Below are positions 1 to 7,270 of a stretch of DNA of 23,220 nucleotides, piece after piece. Within the stretch, counting starts at the first letter, position 1; each line of letters starts with the position of its first letter. Under the pieces are notes generated by a model, which had not been told where the DNA came from, did not search any database, and saw only the letters and a list, made by a program, of their open reading frames with translations. The position numbers and the translations under genes were made by a program. The stretch is taken from NCBI GenBank assembly GCA_937930135.1, contig CALGVO010000123.1, positions 1-23,220 of the forward strand. The letters run 5' to 3'. The DNA is from an uncultured Synechococcus sp. (GTDB taxonomy: Bacteria > Cyanobacteriota > Cyanobacteriia > PCC-6307 > Cyanobiaceae).

Positions 1-55
1 GTAGAGCGGTCGACTGTTAATCGATTGGTCGCAGGTTCGAATCCCGCCCGGGGAG
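1..55 (+). tRNA. tRNA-Asn (GTT), 3' portion, cut by the window edge
   Basis: The window opens inside the D arm. Seen directly: D-stem 3' strand GAGC (4-7), anticodon stem 9-13/21-25 around a 7-base loop with anticodon GTT at 16-18, variable loop 26-30, T loop TTCGAAT (36-42), acceptor 3' strand 48-54 and discriminator G at 55. GTT reads Asn codons. CCA is not encoded, because TTTT follows the discriminator, so the 3' end must be added after transcription. The T stem (31-35/43-47) pairs at four of five positions, with an A33-C45 mismatch. About 17 bases of the 5' end lie outside the window. Confidence 0.93.
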
Positions 56-68
56 TTTTCACTACATT

Positions 69-97
69 GCCGCAGCCTTGAGCTGCGGCTTTTTTTT
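69..97 (+). terminator. Intrinsic terminator of the tRNA-Asn transcript
   Basis: An 8-bp perfect GC-rich stem, GCCGCAGC (69-76) with GCTGCGGC (82-89), encloses a 5-base loop and is followed at once by eight T residues (90-97). This is a textbook factor-independent terminator 13 bases after the tRNA. It isolates the tRNA from rpaA. Confidence 0.93.
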
Positions 98-358
98 GAC
101 CTGAGCTCGCGTGTTTTTTTCTTCGCGACAGGCGAAAATTCGTCACAAAGGGAGCAAGATTCGGAAGACTTCCTGAAGAGCCTTGGGGAGCGTGGCCGCC
201 GGAACAGCAGCAAATCCCTTACCCCGCCTGAGATCAGTAGCTGAGTGATCGCTCCGTCGCCGAGGCAACCACCCCTGCATGGGCCTACAAATCTTGGGAG
301 AATCCGCACAACGATTGATCCGCGTTTCGTTTCCCTGCTCGCCCGCGTCTGACGTCTG
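98..358. other. Intergenic region, rpaA leader and promoter area
   Basis: These 261 bases separate the tRNA terminator from rpaA. I find no convincing gene, and the minus-strand open frame crossing it runs antisense into rpaA. It holds a 7-T run (114-120), a small hairpin TTCGC/GCGAA (122-126/132-136) and a GATCA/TGATC inverted repeat (232-236/246-250). A tandem CGTCTGA repeat (346-352 and 353-359) abuts the rpaA start, with the last A belonging to the ATG. No clear -10/-35 pair stands out. Confidence 0.5.
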
Positions 359-1153
359 ATGAAACCCTGCATCCTGCTGATTGAAGACGACAGGGACATG
401 CGCGAGCTCGTGGGCGGGCACCTCGAGCACAACGGCTTTGATGTGCAACGCGCCGAAGACGGCATCAAGGGCCAGGCGCTTGCGCTGCAGTACTCCCCCG
501 ACCTGATCCTGCTCGACCTGATGCTGCCGAAGGTCGATGGCCTCACGCTCTGTCAGCGACTCCGCCGCGATGAACGCACTGCTGGAATTCCGATCCTGAT
601 GCTCACGGCCCTGGGTGGCACCAAAGACAAAGTGAGTGGCTTCAATTCCGGTGCCGACGACTACCTCACCAAACCCTTCGATCTCGAAGAACTGCAGGTG
701 CGGATCAAAGCGCTGCTTCGTCGCAGTGATCGGGGGCCCGTCGGCAGCGGAACCCACCAGGAAATCCTCAGCTACGGCCCGCTCACCCTGGTGCCGGAAC
801 GCTTTGAGGCGATCTGGTTTGATGATCCCGTGCGCCTCACCCACCTGGAATTCGAGTTACTGCACTGCCTGCTCCAGCGTCATGGTCAGACCGTGGCTCC
901 GTCCCTGATCCTCAAAGAGGTGTGGGGGTATGAACCAGACGACGACATCGAAACCATCCGGGTGCACGTGCGACACCTTCGCACCAAACTCGAGCCCGAT
1001 CCGCGCAAACCGCGTTTCATCAAAACCGTGTACGGCGCCGGCTACTGCTTGGAATTGCCCACCGGTGCCCAGCTCGAGGATCTGGGCGATGTGCTAGCGC
1101 AGGCCCGACACAACCGGGAAGAGCACGATCAGGCCAAACGGGCCAGCGCCTGA
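359..1153 (+). CDS. rpaA: RpaA, OmpR/PhoB-type response regulator (circadian output)
   Basis: The product is a 264-residue two-component regulator. The receiver domain (about 3-118) has the acidic pocket E9-D10-D11, phosphoacceptor D53 in the segment LLDLMLPKVDG, T83 and K105. A winged-helix DNA-binding domain follows (about 135-235). The segments LTLVPERFEAIWF, LTHLEFELLHCLLQRHGQTV and GYEPDDDIETIRVHVRHLR are hallmarks of RpaA, which separates it from RpaB further along the window. In the family, RpaA is phosphorylated through SasA and drives genome-wide circadian transcription; binding targets here are not visible. After the usual end (GYCLELP) there is a tail of about 30 residues, charged and Ala-rich, longer than I remember for the Synechococcus elongatus protein. 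The ATG start sits at the receiver domain, and no Shine-Dalgarno is evident. It converges on holB, 18 bases away. Confidence 0.92.
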   Translation: MKPCILLIEDDRDMRELVGGHLEHNGFDVQRAEDGIKGQALALQYSPDLILLDLMLPKVDGLTLCQRLRRDERTAGIPILMLTALGGTKDKVSGFNSGADDYLTKPFDLEELQVRIKALLRRSDRGPVGSGTHQEILSYGPLTLVPERFEAIWFDDPVRLTHLEFELLHCLLQRHGQTVAPSLILKEVWGYEPDDDIETIRVHVRHLRTKLEPDPRKPRFIKTVYGAGYCLELPTGAQLEDLGDVLAQARHNREEHDQAKRASA

Positions 1154-1166
1154 GGGTGCACCTCAG
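1150..1166. terminator. Hairpin at the rpaA/holB convergent junction, possible weak terminator
   Basis: The stem CTGAGG (1150-1155) with CCTCAG (1161-1166) closes a GTGCA loop and includes the rpaA stop codon. No T tract follows on either strand, so it is not a standard intrinsic terminator. It could slow polymerase or protect 3' ends. It is the only structure I see in the 18-base gap. Confidence 0.3.
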
Positions 1167-1171
1167 CCCGA

Positions 1172-2137
1172 TCAGGCGTTCACAACGAGTAGATCCAGAA
1201 GCGCCACTTCCCAGGCCAAACGCGGCTGCACATAGGCCAGCAACTGCTGACGCAGGCGATGCAACCGTTGCAGATCATGCTCACGACCCTGCTGCCGCCA
1301 ACGGACCTGCTCCCACCAGGCGAGGAGCCAGAGCTGTTGCTCAACGTTGAGCATTTCACTGAGCTCCCGCGCCAGCGCCAGGGCCTCCACCGGTTGTTTT
1401 GGCGGCTGCTCCAGCCTCTGGCAAAGGGCTTCCGGCATCGCTTGCCACTGCGCAGAGTGATCCAGCAGCGCGCCGGGTGATCCTGCCGCCAGGGCGGCCA
1501 GATCCGGCTGGTTCAGGGCCTCAAGGGCCGACGTCGACAGCGCTGGATCCAACCGCCCCAACACCTGATGCATCGCCTCAGCGCTGAGCCTCACAAAACG
1601 GATCTGCTGGCAGCGCGAACGAATGGTGTCGAGTAGCCGCTCGGGGGCCGCCGACACCAGGATCAACAAGCCATGCCCTGGTTCCTCCAGCGTTTTGAGC
1701 AGGGCATTCGCTGCGGCCTCGGCCATCGCTTCCGGCTCCTCCAGCACCACCAGACCGCGCCGTGCCTCCAGCGGCTGCCGTGCCAGGAAGCGGCCGAGCT
1801 CCCGGATCTGCTCCAGACGCACCTGGGGAGGAGAGCGGCGATTCACGCCGGCCTCCTCCGCTTCGGAGCGGGACACGAGGCGCCCCTGATGGCTGTAGGT
1901 GGGTTCCACCCAGAGCAGATCGGGGTGATTGCGTGCCTCCAGACGCCGGCGTTGCCTGGAATCCGGCTCACCATCGGCCAGCACCCCCTCGAGGAAACGG
2001 AGCGCCGCCAGGCGACGGCCCACACCGTCGGGGCCGTGCAACAGATAGGCGGGAGCGATCCGGTCGCAGCGGAGGGCCGCCTCGAGCAGAGACACGGCCA
2101 GCGGCTGCCCCACCAGGTCGGCAAACAACGCCGTCAC
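1172..2137 (-). CDS. holB: DNA polymerase III subunit delta' (clamp-loader)
   Basis: This 321-residue AAA+ family protein is the delta' subunit of the clamp loader that opens and places the sliding clamp. The P-loop position reads GPDGVGRR (35-42), where the catalytic Lys is replaced by Arg, as expected for a subunit that does not hydrolyse ATP. The TIRSRCQQIRF segment carries the SRC motif (174-176) that delta' supplies in trans to neighbouring ATPase sites. The EEPEAM and ANALLKTLEEP segments (133-153) match the family. The four-Cys zinc module of the E. coli protein is not present. The start is GTG at 2137, within the GTGA overlap with the tmk stop (2134-2137), which implies translational coupling. 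It is the last gene of the leftward ATPase-tmk-holB operon. Confidence 0.93.
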   Translation of the reverse strand: MTALFADLVGQPLAVSLLEAALRCDRIAPAYLLHGPDGVGRRLAALRFLEGVLADGEPDSRQRRRLEARNHPDLLWVEPTYSHQGRLVSRSEAEEAGVNRRSPPQVRLEQIRELGRFLARQPLEARRGLVVLEEPEAMAEAAANALLKTLEEPGHGLLILVSAAPERLLDTIRSRCQQIRFVRLSAEAMHQVLGRLDPALSTSALEALNQPDLAALAAGSPGALLDHSAQWQAMPEALCQRLEQPPKQPVEALALARELSEMLNVEQQLWLLAWWEQVRWRQQGREHDLQRLHRLRQQLLAYVQPRLAWEVALLDLLVVNA

Positions 2138-2787
2138 GGGCGTGCCCAGCGCCGGGCCTGTTGGCTGAGCAGCGCCTCCAGGGCCTCACGCACCTGGGCC
2201 AGGGGGCGATCCGCCCGCACCTCCAGCCACCCCTGCTCCGCTGCCTGGGCAGCAAAACCATCCGCCACCCGCTGAAGAAAGGCCAGGCCCGTCGCCTCGA
2301 TCCGATCGGCACGGCGTCCCCCTCGGCGCTCCACACTCACCGCCACAGGCAGCGAGAGCCAAATGGTGAGATCCGGTGTCAATCCGCCGGTGGCGATCAA
2401 CGCCAACTGACGGATCAGGGCCTGATCCAGTTGGCGCCCAAACCCCTGATAGGCCATGGTCGATCCGGTGAAACGGTCACTCAGCACCCAGTCGCCCCGC
2501 TGGAGGGCGGGCCGAATCACCTGGGCAACATGCTGGGCCCGATCCGCTGCATAGAGCAGCAACTCCGCCACCGCTTCCGGTGCCGCCGCCTCGGGAGGAT
2601 GGAGCAGCAGCTCTCGCAGGGCCTGCCCCAGAGCGGTGCCTCCAGGCTCCCGGGTCTGAATCAGACGAGCCGTTGATGGCATCAGCCCACTGACTGGCAA
2701 CCAGGCGGCCAGATGGGCCATCTGGGTGGTTTTGCCACAACCATCAATCCCCTCCAGCACCAGCAGCCGGCCGCGCTGGATGGTCAT
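2134..2787 (-). CDS. tmk: Thymidylate kinase (dTMP kinase)
   Basis: This 217-residue enzyme phosphorylates dTMP to dTDP in the dTTP pathway. The P-loop GIDGCGKTT (13-21), the substrate segment TREPGGT (45-51), the SDRF motif (103-106) followed by GSTMAYQGFGR, and an Arg-rich lid around 154-162 (RRGGRRADR) are all visible. The open frame extends upstream, but family alignment places the start at the ATG at 2785-2787, just before the first beta strand. That start overlaps the upstream ATPase stop as ATGA (2784-2787). Its own stop overlaps the GTG of holB. The pairing of tmk with holB, both replication-related, is common in bacteria. Confidence 0.95.
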   Translation of the reverse strand: MTIQRGRLLVLEGIDGCGKTTQMAHLAAWLPVSGLMPSTARLIQTREPGGTALGQALRELLLHPPEAAAPEAVAELLLYAADRAQHVAQVIRPALQRGDWVLSDRFTGSTMAYQGFGRQLDQALIRQLALIATGGLTPDLTIWLSLPVAVSVERRGGRRADRIEATGLAFLQRVADGFAAQAAEQGWLEVRADRPLAQVREALEALLSQQARRWARP

Positions 2788-5171
2788 GGCAGCCGCAGGC
2801 TGAGGGCATTGAGCACCACCGTGATCGAGCTGAGGGCCATCAGAAGGGCAGCGAGCGGAGGCGAGAGCAGCACCCCGAAACCGGGCAACAACACCCCGGC
2901 CGCCACGGGCAGGGCAATCAGGTTGTAACCGAAGGCCCACACAAGGTTCTGACGCACTTTCGCCATCGTGCGGCGCGCGAGCAGCAGCGCTTCGGGGACC
3001 CCCTCCAGGCGATCGCCGAGCAACACCAGATCAGCCGTGTCTTGAGCGATCTGCGTGCCTGTTCCCACCGCGATCCCCAGATCGGCCGCGGCGAGAGCGG
3101 GCGCATCGTTGATGCCATCCCCCACCATCGCCACCGCCCCCTCCGTCCGGAACGCTTCCAACCGTTCCAGCTTCTGCTCGGGCAGGAGTCCCCAGGCCAA
3201 CTGCTGGGGACCAAAGCCGAGCTCACCACCCAGACGCTCCACCGACTGACGCCGATCGCCGCTGAGCATGGCCAGCTGCAAACCTTGATCCGCCAGCCGG
3301 CGCACCGCCGTGGCGGCATCGGGCCTGGGGCGGTCATCGACACTGATCAGGGCCAGAAAGCGCGCCTCCAGGGCCACCGCCACCAGGGAGCAGCCCGCTG
3401 CCGCCAGCTGGTCGAGCTGCTGCTGTTCGGCCTCCCCCCAGGCCACGCCCTGGCGTTGCAACCACTCGGGTCTGCCGACCAACAGGGTGCCCTCGACACC
3501 TGCAAGGCGGCCAGACACCCCGGCGCCTGGGATGGTGTGGCTGGCTTCCACAGGCAGCAGCGGCAGCTGACGGCGCTGGGCCTCCTGAAGCAGAGCGTGG
3601 GCCAGGGGATGGCGACTGCTCTGTTCCAGGCTCGCCGCCAGCTGCAAGGCCCGAGACGGATCGTCAACGGCCAGCACTTTGGACACCAGGGGGCGCCCCA
3701 GGGTGAGCGTGCCGGTTTTATCGAAGACCACTCGGGAGAGATCGGCGGCCTGCTCGATCACATCGCCGCCGCGGAACAACCAGCCCTGACGGGCCGCCAA
3801 GCCCGAGGCCACGGTGATCACCGTGGGCGTGGCCAGGCCAAGGGCGCAGGGGCAGGCGACCACCAGCACGGCGATCGCCAGCTGGATCGCCAGACCCAGC
3901 GGTGTTTCCGCCCCGGCACCCAACGGCGCATGCAAGCCATGGGCCATGCCGTGCTGCAGTCCGTTCTGCATGCCATGGCCAGAAGCAAGCAACTCCGGCC
4001 AGAGACGGGCGCCGATCCACCACCAGAACAGCAGGGTGATCAGCGCCAGGGACACCACCCCATAGCAGAAGAGGCCAGCGACCCGATCGGCCACCCCCTG
4101 AATCGGGGCCTTGCGGGCCTGGGCCTGCTCCACCAGAGCGATGATCCGGGCCAGGGCTGTTTCCGCCCCCACCCGCTGCACCTGAAGCACCAGGGGCGCC
4201 TCCAGGTTGAGGCTGCCCGATGAAAGCTCGGTGCCGGGTGCGGCCTCCAAGGGCAGCGGTTCACCCGTGAGGCTCGACACATCCACCGCCGAGCTGCCAT
4301 CCACCACCAGGCCATCCACCGGCACCCGATCGCCCGCCAACAGCTGCACCCGCTCCCCGGGGCGGAGATCGGACACTGGGACGTCCCGCACCGTGCCGTC
4401 ATCCATCAGCAGCCGCGCCACATTCGGTTGCAGCGACGCCAGCTCCTGCAGGGCACGGCCCGTGCGCAACCGCGCCCGCTCCTCGAGGAATCGCCCCAGC
4501 AGCACAAAGCCGAGCAGCATGACCGGCTCATTGAAGAAACAGGGCCAGCCCACCTGGGGCCACAGCAGTGCCACCACACTGGCCAGGTAGGCACTGCCCA
4601 CCCCGAGAGCCACAAGCGTGTCCATGCTCGGTGCGCCGGCCCGGGCAGCCGCCCAGCCACCCAACAGGATCGACCGGCCCGGACCCAGCAGCGCCACCGT
4701 GGCCAAAGCGGCATGAAAGGGCAAGGCACCGAGAATCGGCACCTGGAGTTGGCCGCCTTCGGCCAGATGTCCCAGCACCGACAGCAGCAGGAGCACCAGC
4801 GCCACCATCAACTGACGCCACTGGCGCCACCAGCCCCAGAGCCGTTCAGGATCGTCGGCCTCCACAGGAGACACCCCCCTGGGTTTGGCGGGGAAGCCCC
4901 GATCGGCAAGGGCCTGAAGCACCGGCTCGAGGCCGTCGTCCCGCCCCGGCCGATCGTCGGCCAGCTGCACCCAGGCGCTGCGGGTCACCAGATTCACGCT
5001 CGCGTCCCGCACACCGGGCTGCTCCAACAGCGTGCGTTCCACTGCGCGCACACAGCCGCCGCATTTCATCCCTTGCACATCCAGCAACACGGAGCCGCTC
5101 GAGGCACCGGGCCCTGGCGGTGTGAGCCTGGACGCGGCAGGCGACGACATAGGGGCCGGATGGGTGGTCAC
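2784..5171 (-). CDS. P1B-type copper-transporting ATPase (CtaA/PacS/CopA family)
   Basis: This 795-residue membrane pump moves heavy metal, most likely Cu(I). An N-terminal HMA domain carries GMKCGGC (34-40, metal ligands C37 and C40). Next come paired membrane segments (about 118-220), the actuator TGEP (302-305), the channel motif CPC (440-442), the phosphorylation site DKTGT (D484), the HP motif (521-522), GDGxND (684-689), YN (749-750) and MxxSS (778-782). CPC, YN and MxxSS together indicate the Cu(I)/Ag(I) subgroup. The loop between membrane segments 5 and 6 is His/Met-rich (about 398-414). Cyanobacteria usually have CtaA (plasma membrane) and PacS (thylakoid) serving plastocyanin and cytochrome oxidase; I cannot tell which this is. 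The longest frame starts with GTG at 5171; ATG at 5150, seven codons in, is equally possible. It heads the operon with tmk and holB. Confidence 0.93.
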   Translation of the reverse strand: MTTHPAPMSSPAASRLTPPGPGASSGSVLLDVQGMKCGGCVRAVERTLLEQPGVRDASVNLVTRSAWVQLADDRPGRDDGLEPVLQALADRGFPAKPRGVSPVEADDPERLWGWWRQWRQLMVALVLLLLSVLGHLAEGGQLQVPILGALPFHAALATVALLGPGRSILLGGWAAARAGAPSMDTLVALGVGSAYLASVVALLWPQVGWPCFFNEPVMLLGFVLLGRFLEERARLRTGRALQELASLQPNVARLLMDDGTVRDVPVSDLRPGERVQLLAGDRVPVDGLVVDGSSAVDVSSLTGEPLPLEAAPGTELSSGSLNLEAPLVLQVQRVGAETALARIIALVEQAQARKAPIQGVADRVAGLFCYGVVSLALITLLFWWWIGARLWPELLASGHGMQNGLQHGMAHGLHAPLGAGAETPLGLAIQLAIAVLVVACPCALGLATPTVITVASGLAARQGWLFRGGDVIEQAADLSRVVFDKTGTLTLGRPLVSKVLAVDDPSRALQLAASLEQSSRHPLAHALLQEAQRRQLPLLPVEASHTIPGAGVSGRLAGVEGTLLVGRPEWLQRQGVAWGEAEQQQLDQLAAAGCSLVAVALEARFLALISVDDRPRPDAATAVRRLADQGLQLAMLSGDRRQSVERLGGELGFGPQQLAWGLLPEQKLERLEAFRTEGAVAMVGDGINDAPALAAADLGIAVGTGTQIAQDTADLVLLGDRLEGVPEALLLARRTMAKVRQNLVWAFGYNLIALPVAAGVLLPGFGVLLSPPLAALLMALSSITVVLNALSLRLP

Positions 5172-5257
5172 CAGCGGGGCTCAGATCAACGTCAACAGGC
5201 TCACCACGCTAGGCAGGCCTGGTTGCCCCAGGATGGAGGCACCTGAGCAGGCGCGCC
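5172..5257. promoter_or_regulatory. Divergent intergenic region, copper ATPase / ycf3
   Basis: These 86 bases must hold the promoters of both the leftward ATPase operon and rightward ycf3. It includes a short inverted repeat CCTGG/CCAGG (5218-5222/5228-5232). I find no convincing -10/-35 boxes and no clear copper-regulator operator. Confidence 0.35.
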
Positions 5258-5779
5258 GTGCCCCGCAGCAATCGCAACGACAACTTCATCGACAAAAGCT
5301 TCACGGTGATGGCCGATCTGATCGTGAAGCTGCTGCCGATCAATGCGCGCGCCAAGGAGGCCTACGTGTATTACCGCGATGGTCTCTCGGCCCAGAACGA
5401 CGGCGATTACGCCGAAGCTCTGGAGAATTACGAGGAAAGCCTGAAGCTGGAGGACAACCCGATCGATCGCGGCGAAACCCTCAAGAACATGGCAATCATC
5501 TACATGAGCAACGGCGAGGAAGAGCGGGCGCTGGAGACCTATCAGAAAGCACTCGATGAAAACCCCAAGCAACCGTCCTGCCTCAAGAACATGGGCCTCA
5601 TCTACGAGAAACGGGGCCGCACGGCGGAAGAGGAAGGGCGACGCGACGACGCCGACCGCTGGTTCGACCGCGCCGCCGATGTGTGGACCCAGGCCGTGCG
5701 CCTCAATCCGGGTGGCTATCTCGACATCGAGAACTGGCTCAAGTCGACGGGCCGCAGCAACGTGGATGTGTATTTCTGA
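5258..5779 (+). CDS. ycf3: Photosystem I assembly protein Ycf3
   Basis: This 173-residue tetratricopeptide protein is a chaperone for assembly of the photosystem I reaction centre at the thylakoid. The N terminus (RNDNFIDKSFTVMADL, about 5-20) is the diagnostic Ycf3 sequence. Three TPR-like units follow: YYRDGLSAQNDGDYAEALENY (about 38-58), the LKNMAIIYMSNGEEERALETY region (about 75-95), and LKNMGLIYEKRG with the following helix (about 108-150). The end, WLKSTGRSNVDVYF, matches the family. The start is GTG at 5258, supported by the conserved PRSNRNDNF immediately after it. Its stop lies 3 bases from the radA stop on the other strand, with no terminator. It is divergent from the copper ATPase, which may supply plastocyanin, the electron donor to photosystem I; that link is inference. 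Confidence 0.96.
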   Translation: MPRSNRNDNFIDKSFTVMADLIVKLLPINARAKEAYVYYRDGLSAQNDGDYAEALENYEESLKLEDNPIDRGETLKNMAIIYMSNGEEERALETYQKALDENPKQPSCLKNMGLIYEKRGRTAEEEGRRDDADRWFDRAADVWTQAVRLNPGGYLDIENWLKSTGRSNVDVYF

Positions 5780-5782
5780 GGA

Positions 5783-7195
5783 TCAGGCCCGATCGTCGGC
5801 CGGATCCACGCCGAGAGCCAGCACCAGGGCTTCCGTGATCCGAGCCGCTTCCAACAGTTCGAGATCCAGGGCCGCCGCTGCAGCGCCGAGTCCGCTGCCC
5901 CTGGGCACCACGGCCCGCCGGAAGCCGAGTCGGGCCGCCTCCTGCAGGCGCAACTCCAGTTGCGTCACCGGACGCAGCTGGCCTCCGAGCCCCAGCTCGC
6001 CCAGCAACACGGTGCCGGCCGGCAGGGTGAGATCGCGATAGCTGGCCACCACGGCGGCCGCCACCCCCAGATCCGCGGCCGGCTCCTCCACCTCGAGCCC
6101 GCCGGCCACGGCGAGATAGCAGTCGAAGCGCGAGAGGGGCAACCCCATGTGCTTTTCGAGCACCGCCAGGATCTGATGCAGGCGATTCACAGCAATGCCG
6201 GTGGCGGTGCGGCGCGGGCTGGCGTAGCTGGTGGTGCTGACCAACGACTGCAGATCCACCACCAGCGGCCGTGTGCCTTCGCAGGCCACGATCGTGGCCA
6301 CACCGCTGGCCTGATCACCACTGAGAAACAGCTCGCTCGGATTGCCCACTTCCGCCAGGCCCTGGCCACGCATCTCGAACACGCCCAGTTCGTGGGTGGC
6401 ACCGAAGCGGTTCTTCACGGCCCGCAGCAGCCGGTGGCTGGCGAAGCGATCCCCCTCGAAGGTGAGCACCGCGTCCACCAGATGCTCGAGCACCTTGGGC
6501 CCGGCCAGCACCCCTTCCTTGGTGACGTGCCCCACCAGCAACAGGGCCGTGTTCTGGCGTTTGGCGAGTCGTTGCAGAGCGGCGGCGCACTCCCGCACCT
6601 GGGCCACGGAGCCCGGAGCGCTGGACAGCTCAGCATCGTGGAGGGCCTGAATGCTGTCGATGATCGCCACATCCGGCTGCAGCGCCTCCAGTTCCTCGAG
6701 CACCAGCTCGAGGTCGGTCTCTGCCAGGAGCTGCAGGCTCTGAACGGCCTCCACCCCCACCGGATCCTGCAGGCGCTGCCAACGCAGCTTCACCTGCGCC
6801 GCCGACTCCTCTGCACTCACGTAGAGCACCGAGCGCTGCACAGCCATCGCCGCAGCACTCTGCAGCAGCAAGGTGCTCTTGCCGATCCCCGGATCGCCGC
6901 CCACCAGCACCAGAGAACCGGGCACGACGCCACCGCCGAGCACGCGATCCAGTTCTCCATAGCCACTCGCCAAGCGCTGCAGAGGCTGATCCGCGAGCGC
7001 ATCGATCGCCATGGACCGGCGCGCTGTCGGTGTGGTCGCCGGATCGGCGGAAGCCCGCCGGCGACGGCCGTCAGATTTGGGCGCAGCCTGCTCCACCAGG
7101 GAGTTCCAGCTCCCACAGCTGTTGCAGCGACCGAAGAACTGACGGGTCTGGGCCCCGCAGCTCTGGCAAACGAAGAAAGAGCGCGACCTTGACAC
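5783..7195 (-). CDS. radA: DNA repair protein RadA (Sms)
   Basis: This 470-residue RecA-related ATPase acts in recombination-intermediate processing and branch migration. It has an N-terminal four-Cys zinc finger (C10, C13, C24, C27), a Walker A GGDPGIGKST (99-108), a Walker B around 176-180 (VAIID), the RadA-specific KNRFG motif (261-265) and a C-terminal Lon-protease-like domain including the DLGVAAAVVASYRD segment. The start is GTG at 7195, immediately before the zinc finger, so little room exists for another. It is divergent from rpaB across 75 bases and converges on ycf3. Confidence 0.96.
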   Translation of the reverse strand: MSRSRSFFVCQSCGAQTRQFFGRCNSCGSWNSLVEQAAPKSDGRRRRASADPATTPTARRSMAIDALADQPLQRLASGYGELDRVLGGGVVPGSLVLVGGDPGIGKSTLLLQSAAAMAVQRSVLYVSAEESAAQVKLRWQRLQDPVGVEAVQSLQLLAETDLELVLEELEALQPDVAIIDSIQALHDAELSSAPGSVAQVRECAAALQRLAKRQNTALLLVGHVTKEGVLAGPKVLEHLVDAVLTFEGDRFASHRLLRAVKNRFGATHELGVFEMRGQGLAEVGNPSELFLSGDQASGVATIVACEGTRPLVVDLQSLVSTTSYASPRRTATGIAVNRLHQILAVLEKHMGLPLSRFDCYLAVAGGLEVEEPAADLGVAAAVVASYRDLTLPAGTVLLGELGLGGQLRPVTQLELRLQEAARLGFRRAVVPRGSGLGAAAAALDLELLEAARITEALVLALGVDPADDRA

Positions 7196-7228
7196 GTCGA
7201 ACTGTGAAGAAACTTGGCGCTGAGTGAA

Positions 7229-7246
7229 TGATGGGCACCCCCATCA
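7229..7246. promoter_or_regulatory. Perfect 7-bp dyad in the radA/rpaB divergent region
   Basis: TGATGGG (7229-7235) and CCCATCA (7240-7246) form a perfect inverted repeat around CACC. It lies 24 bases before the rpaB ATG and 33 bases from the radA start, in a 75-base region that must serve both genes. It may be an operator for the divergent promoters, or a hairpin in the rpaB leader RNA. No T tract follows, so it is not a terminator. Confidence 0.45.
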
Positions 7247-7270
7247 ACTTATGTGTGACGAGATCTTGTA

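Noticed and set aside
112..136. T run with adjacent hairpin, possible second terminator
   Set aside because: The seven-T run precedes the hairpin on the plus strand, and on the minus strand the bases after the hairpin are A-rich, so neither orientation fits.
143..844. Minus-strand open frame of 233 codons across the rpaA leader and 5' half
   Set aside because: It is mostly antisense to the RpaA receiver domain, and no family features are seen in its product.
2788..2940. Upstream extension of the tmk open frame by 51 codons
   Set aside because: It runs inside the 3' end of the ATPase gene, and the ATGA junction at 2784-2787 plus the family N terminus place the start there.
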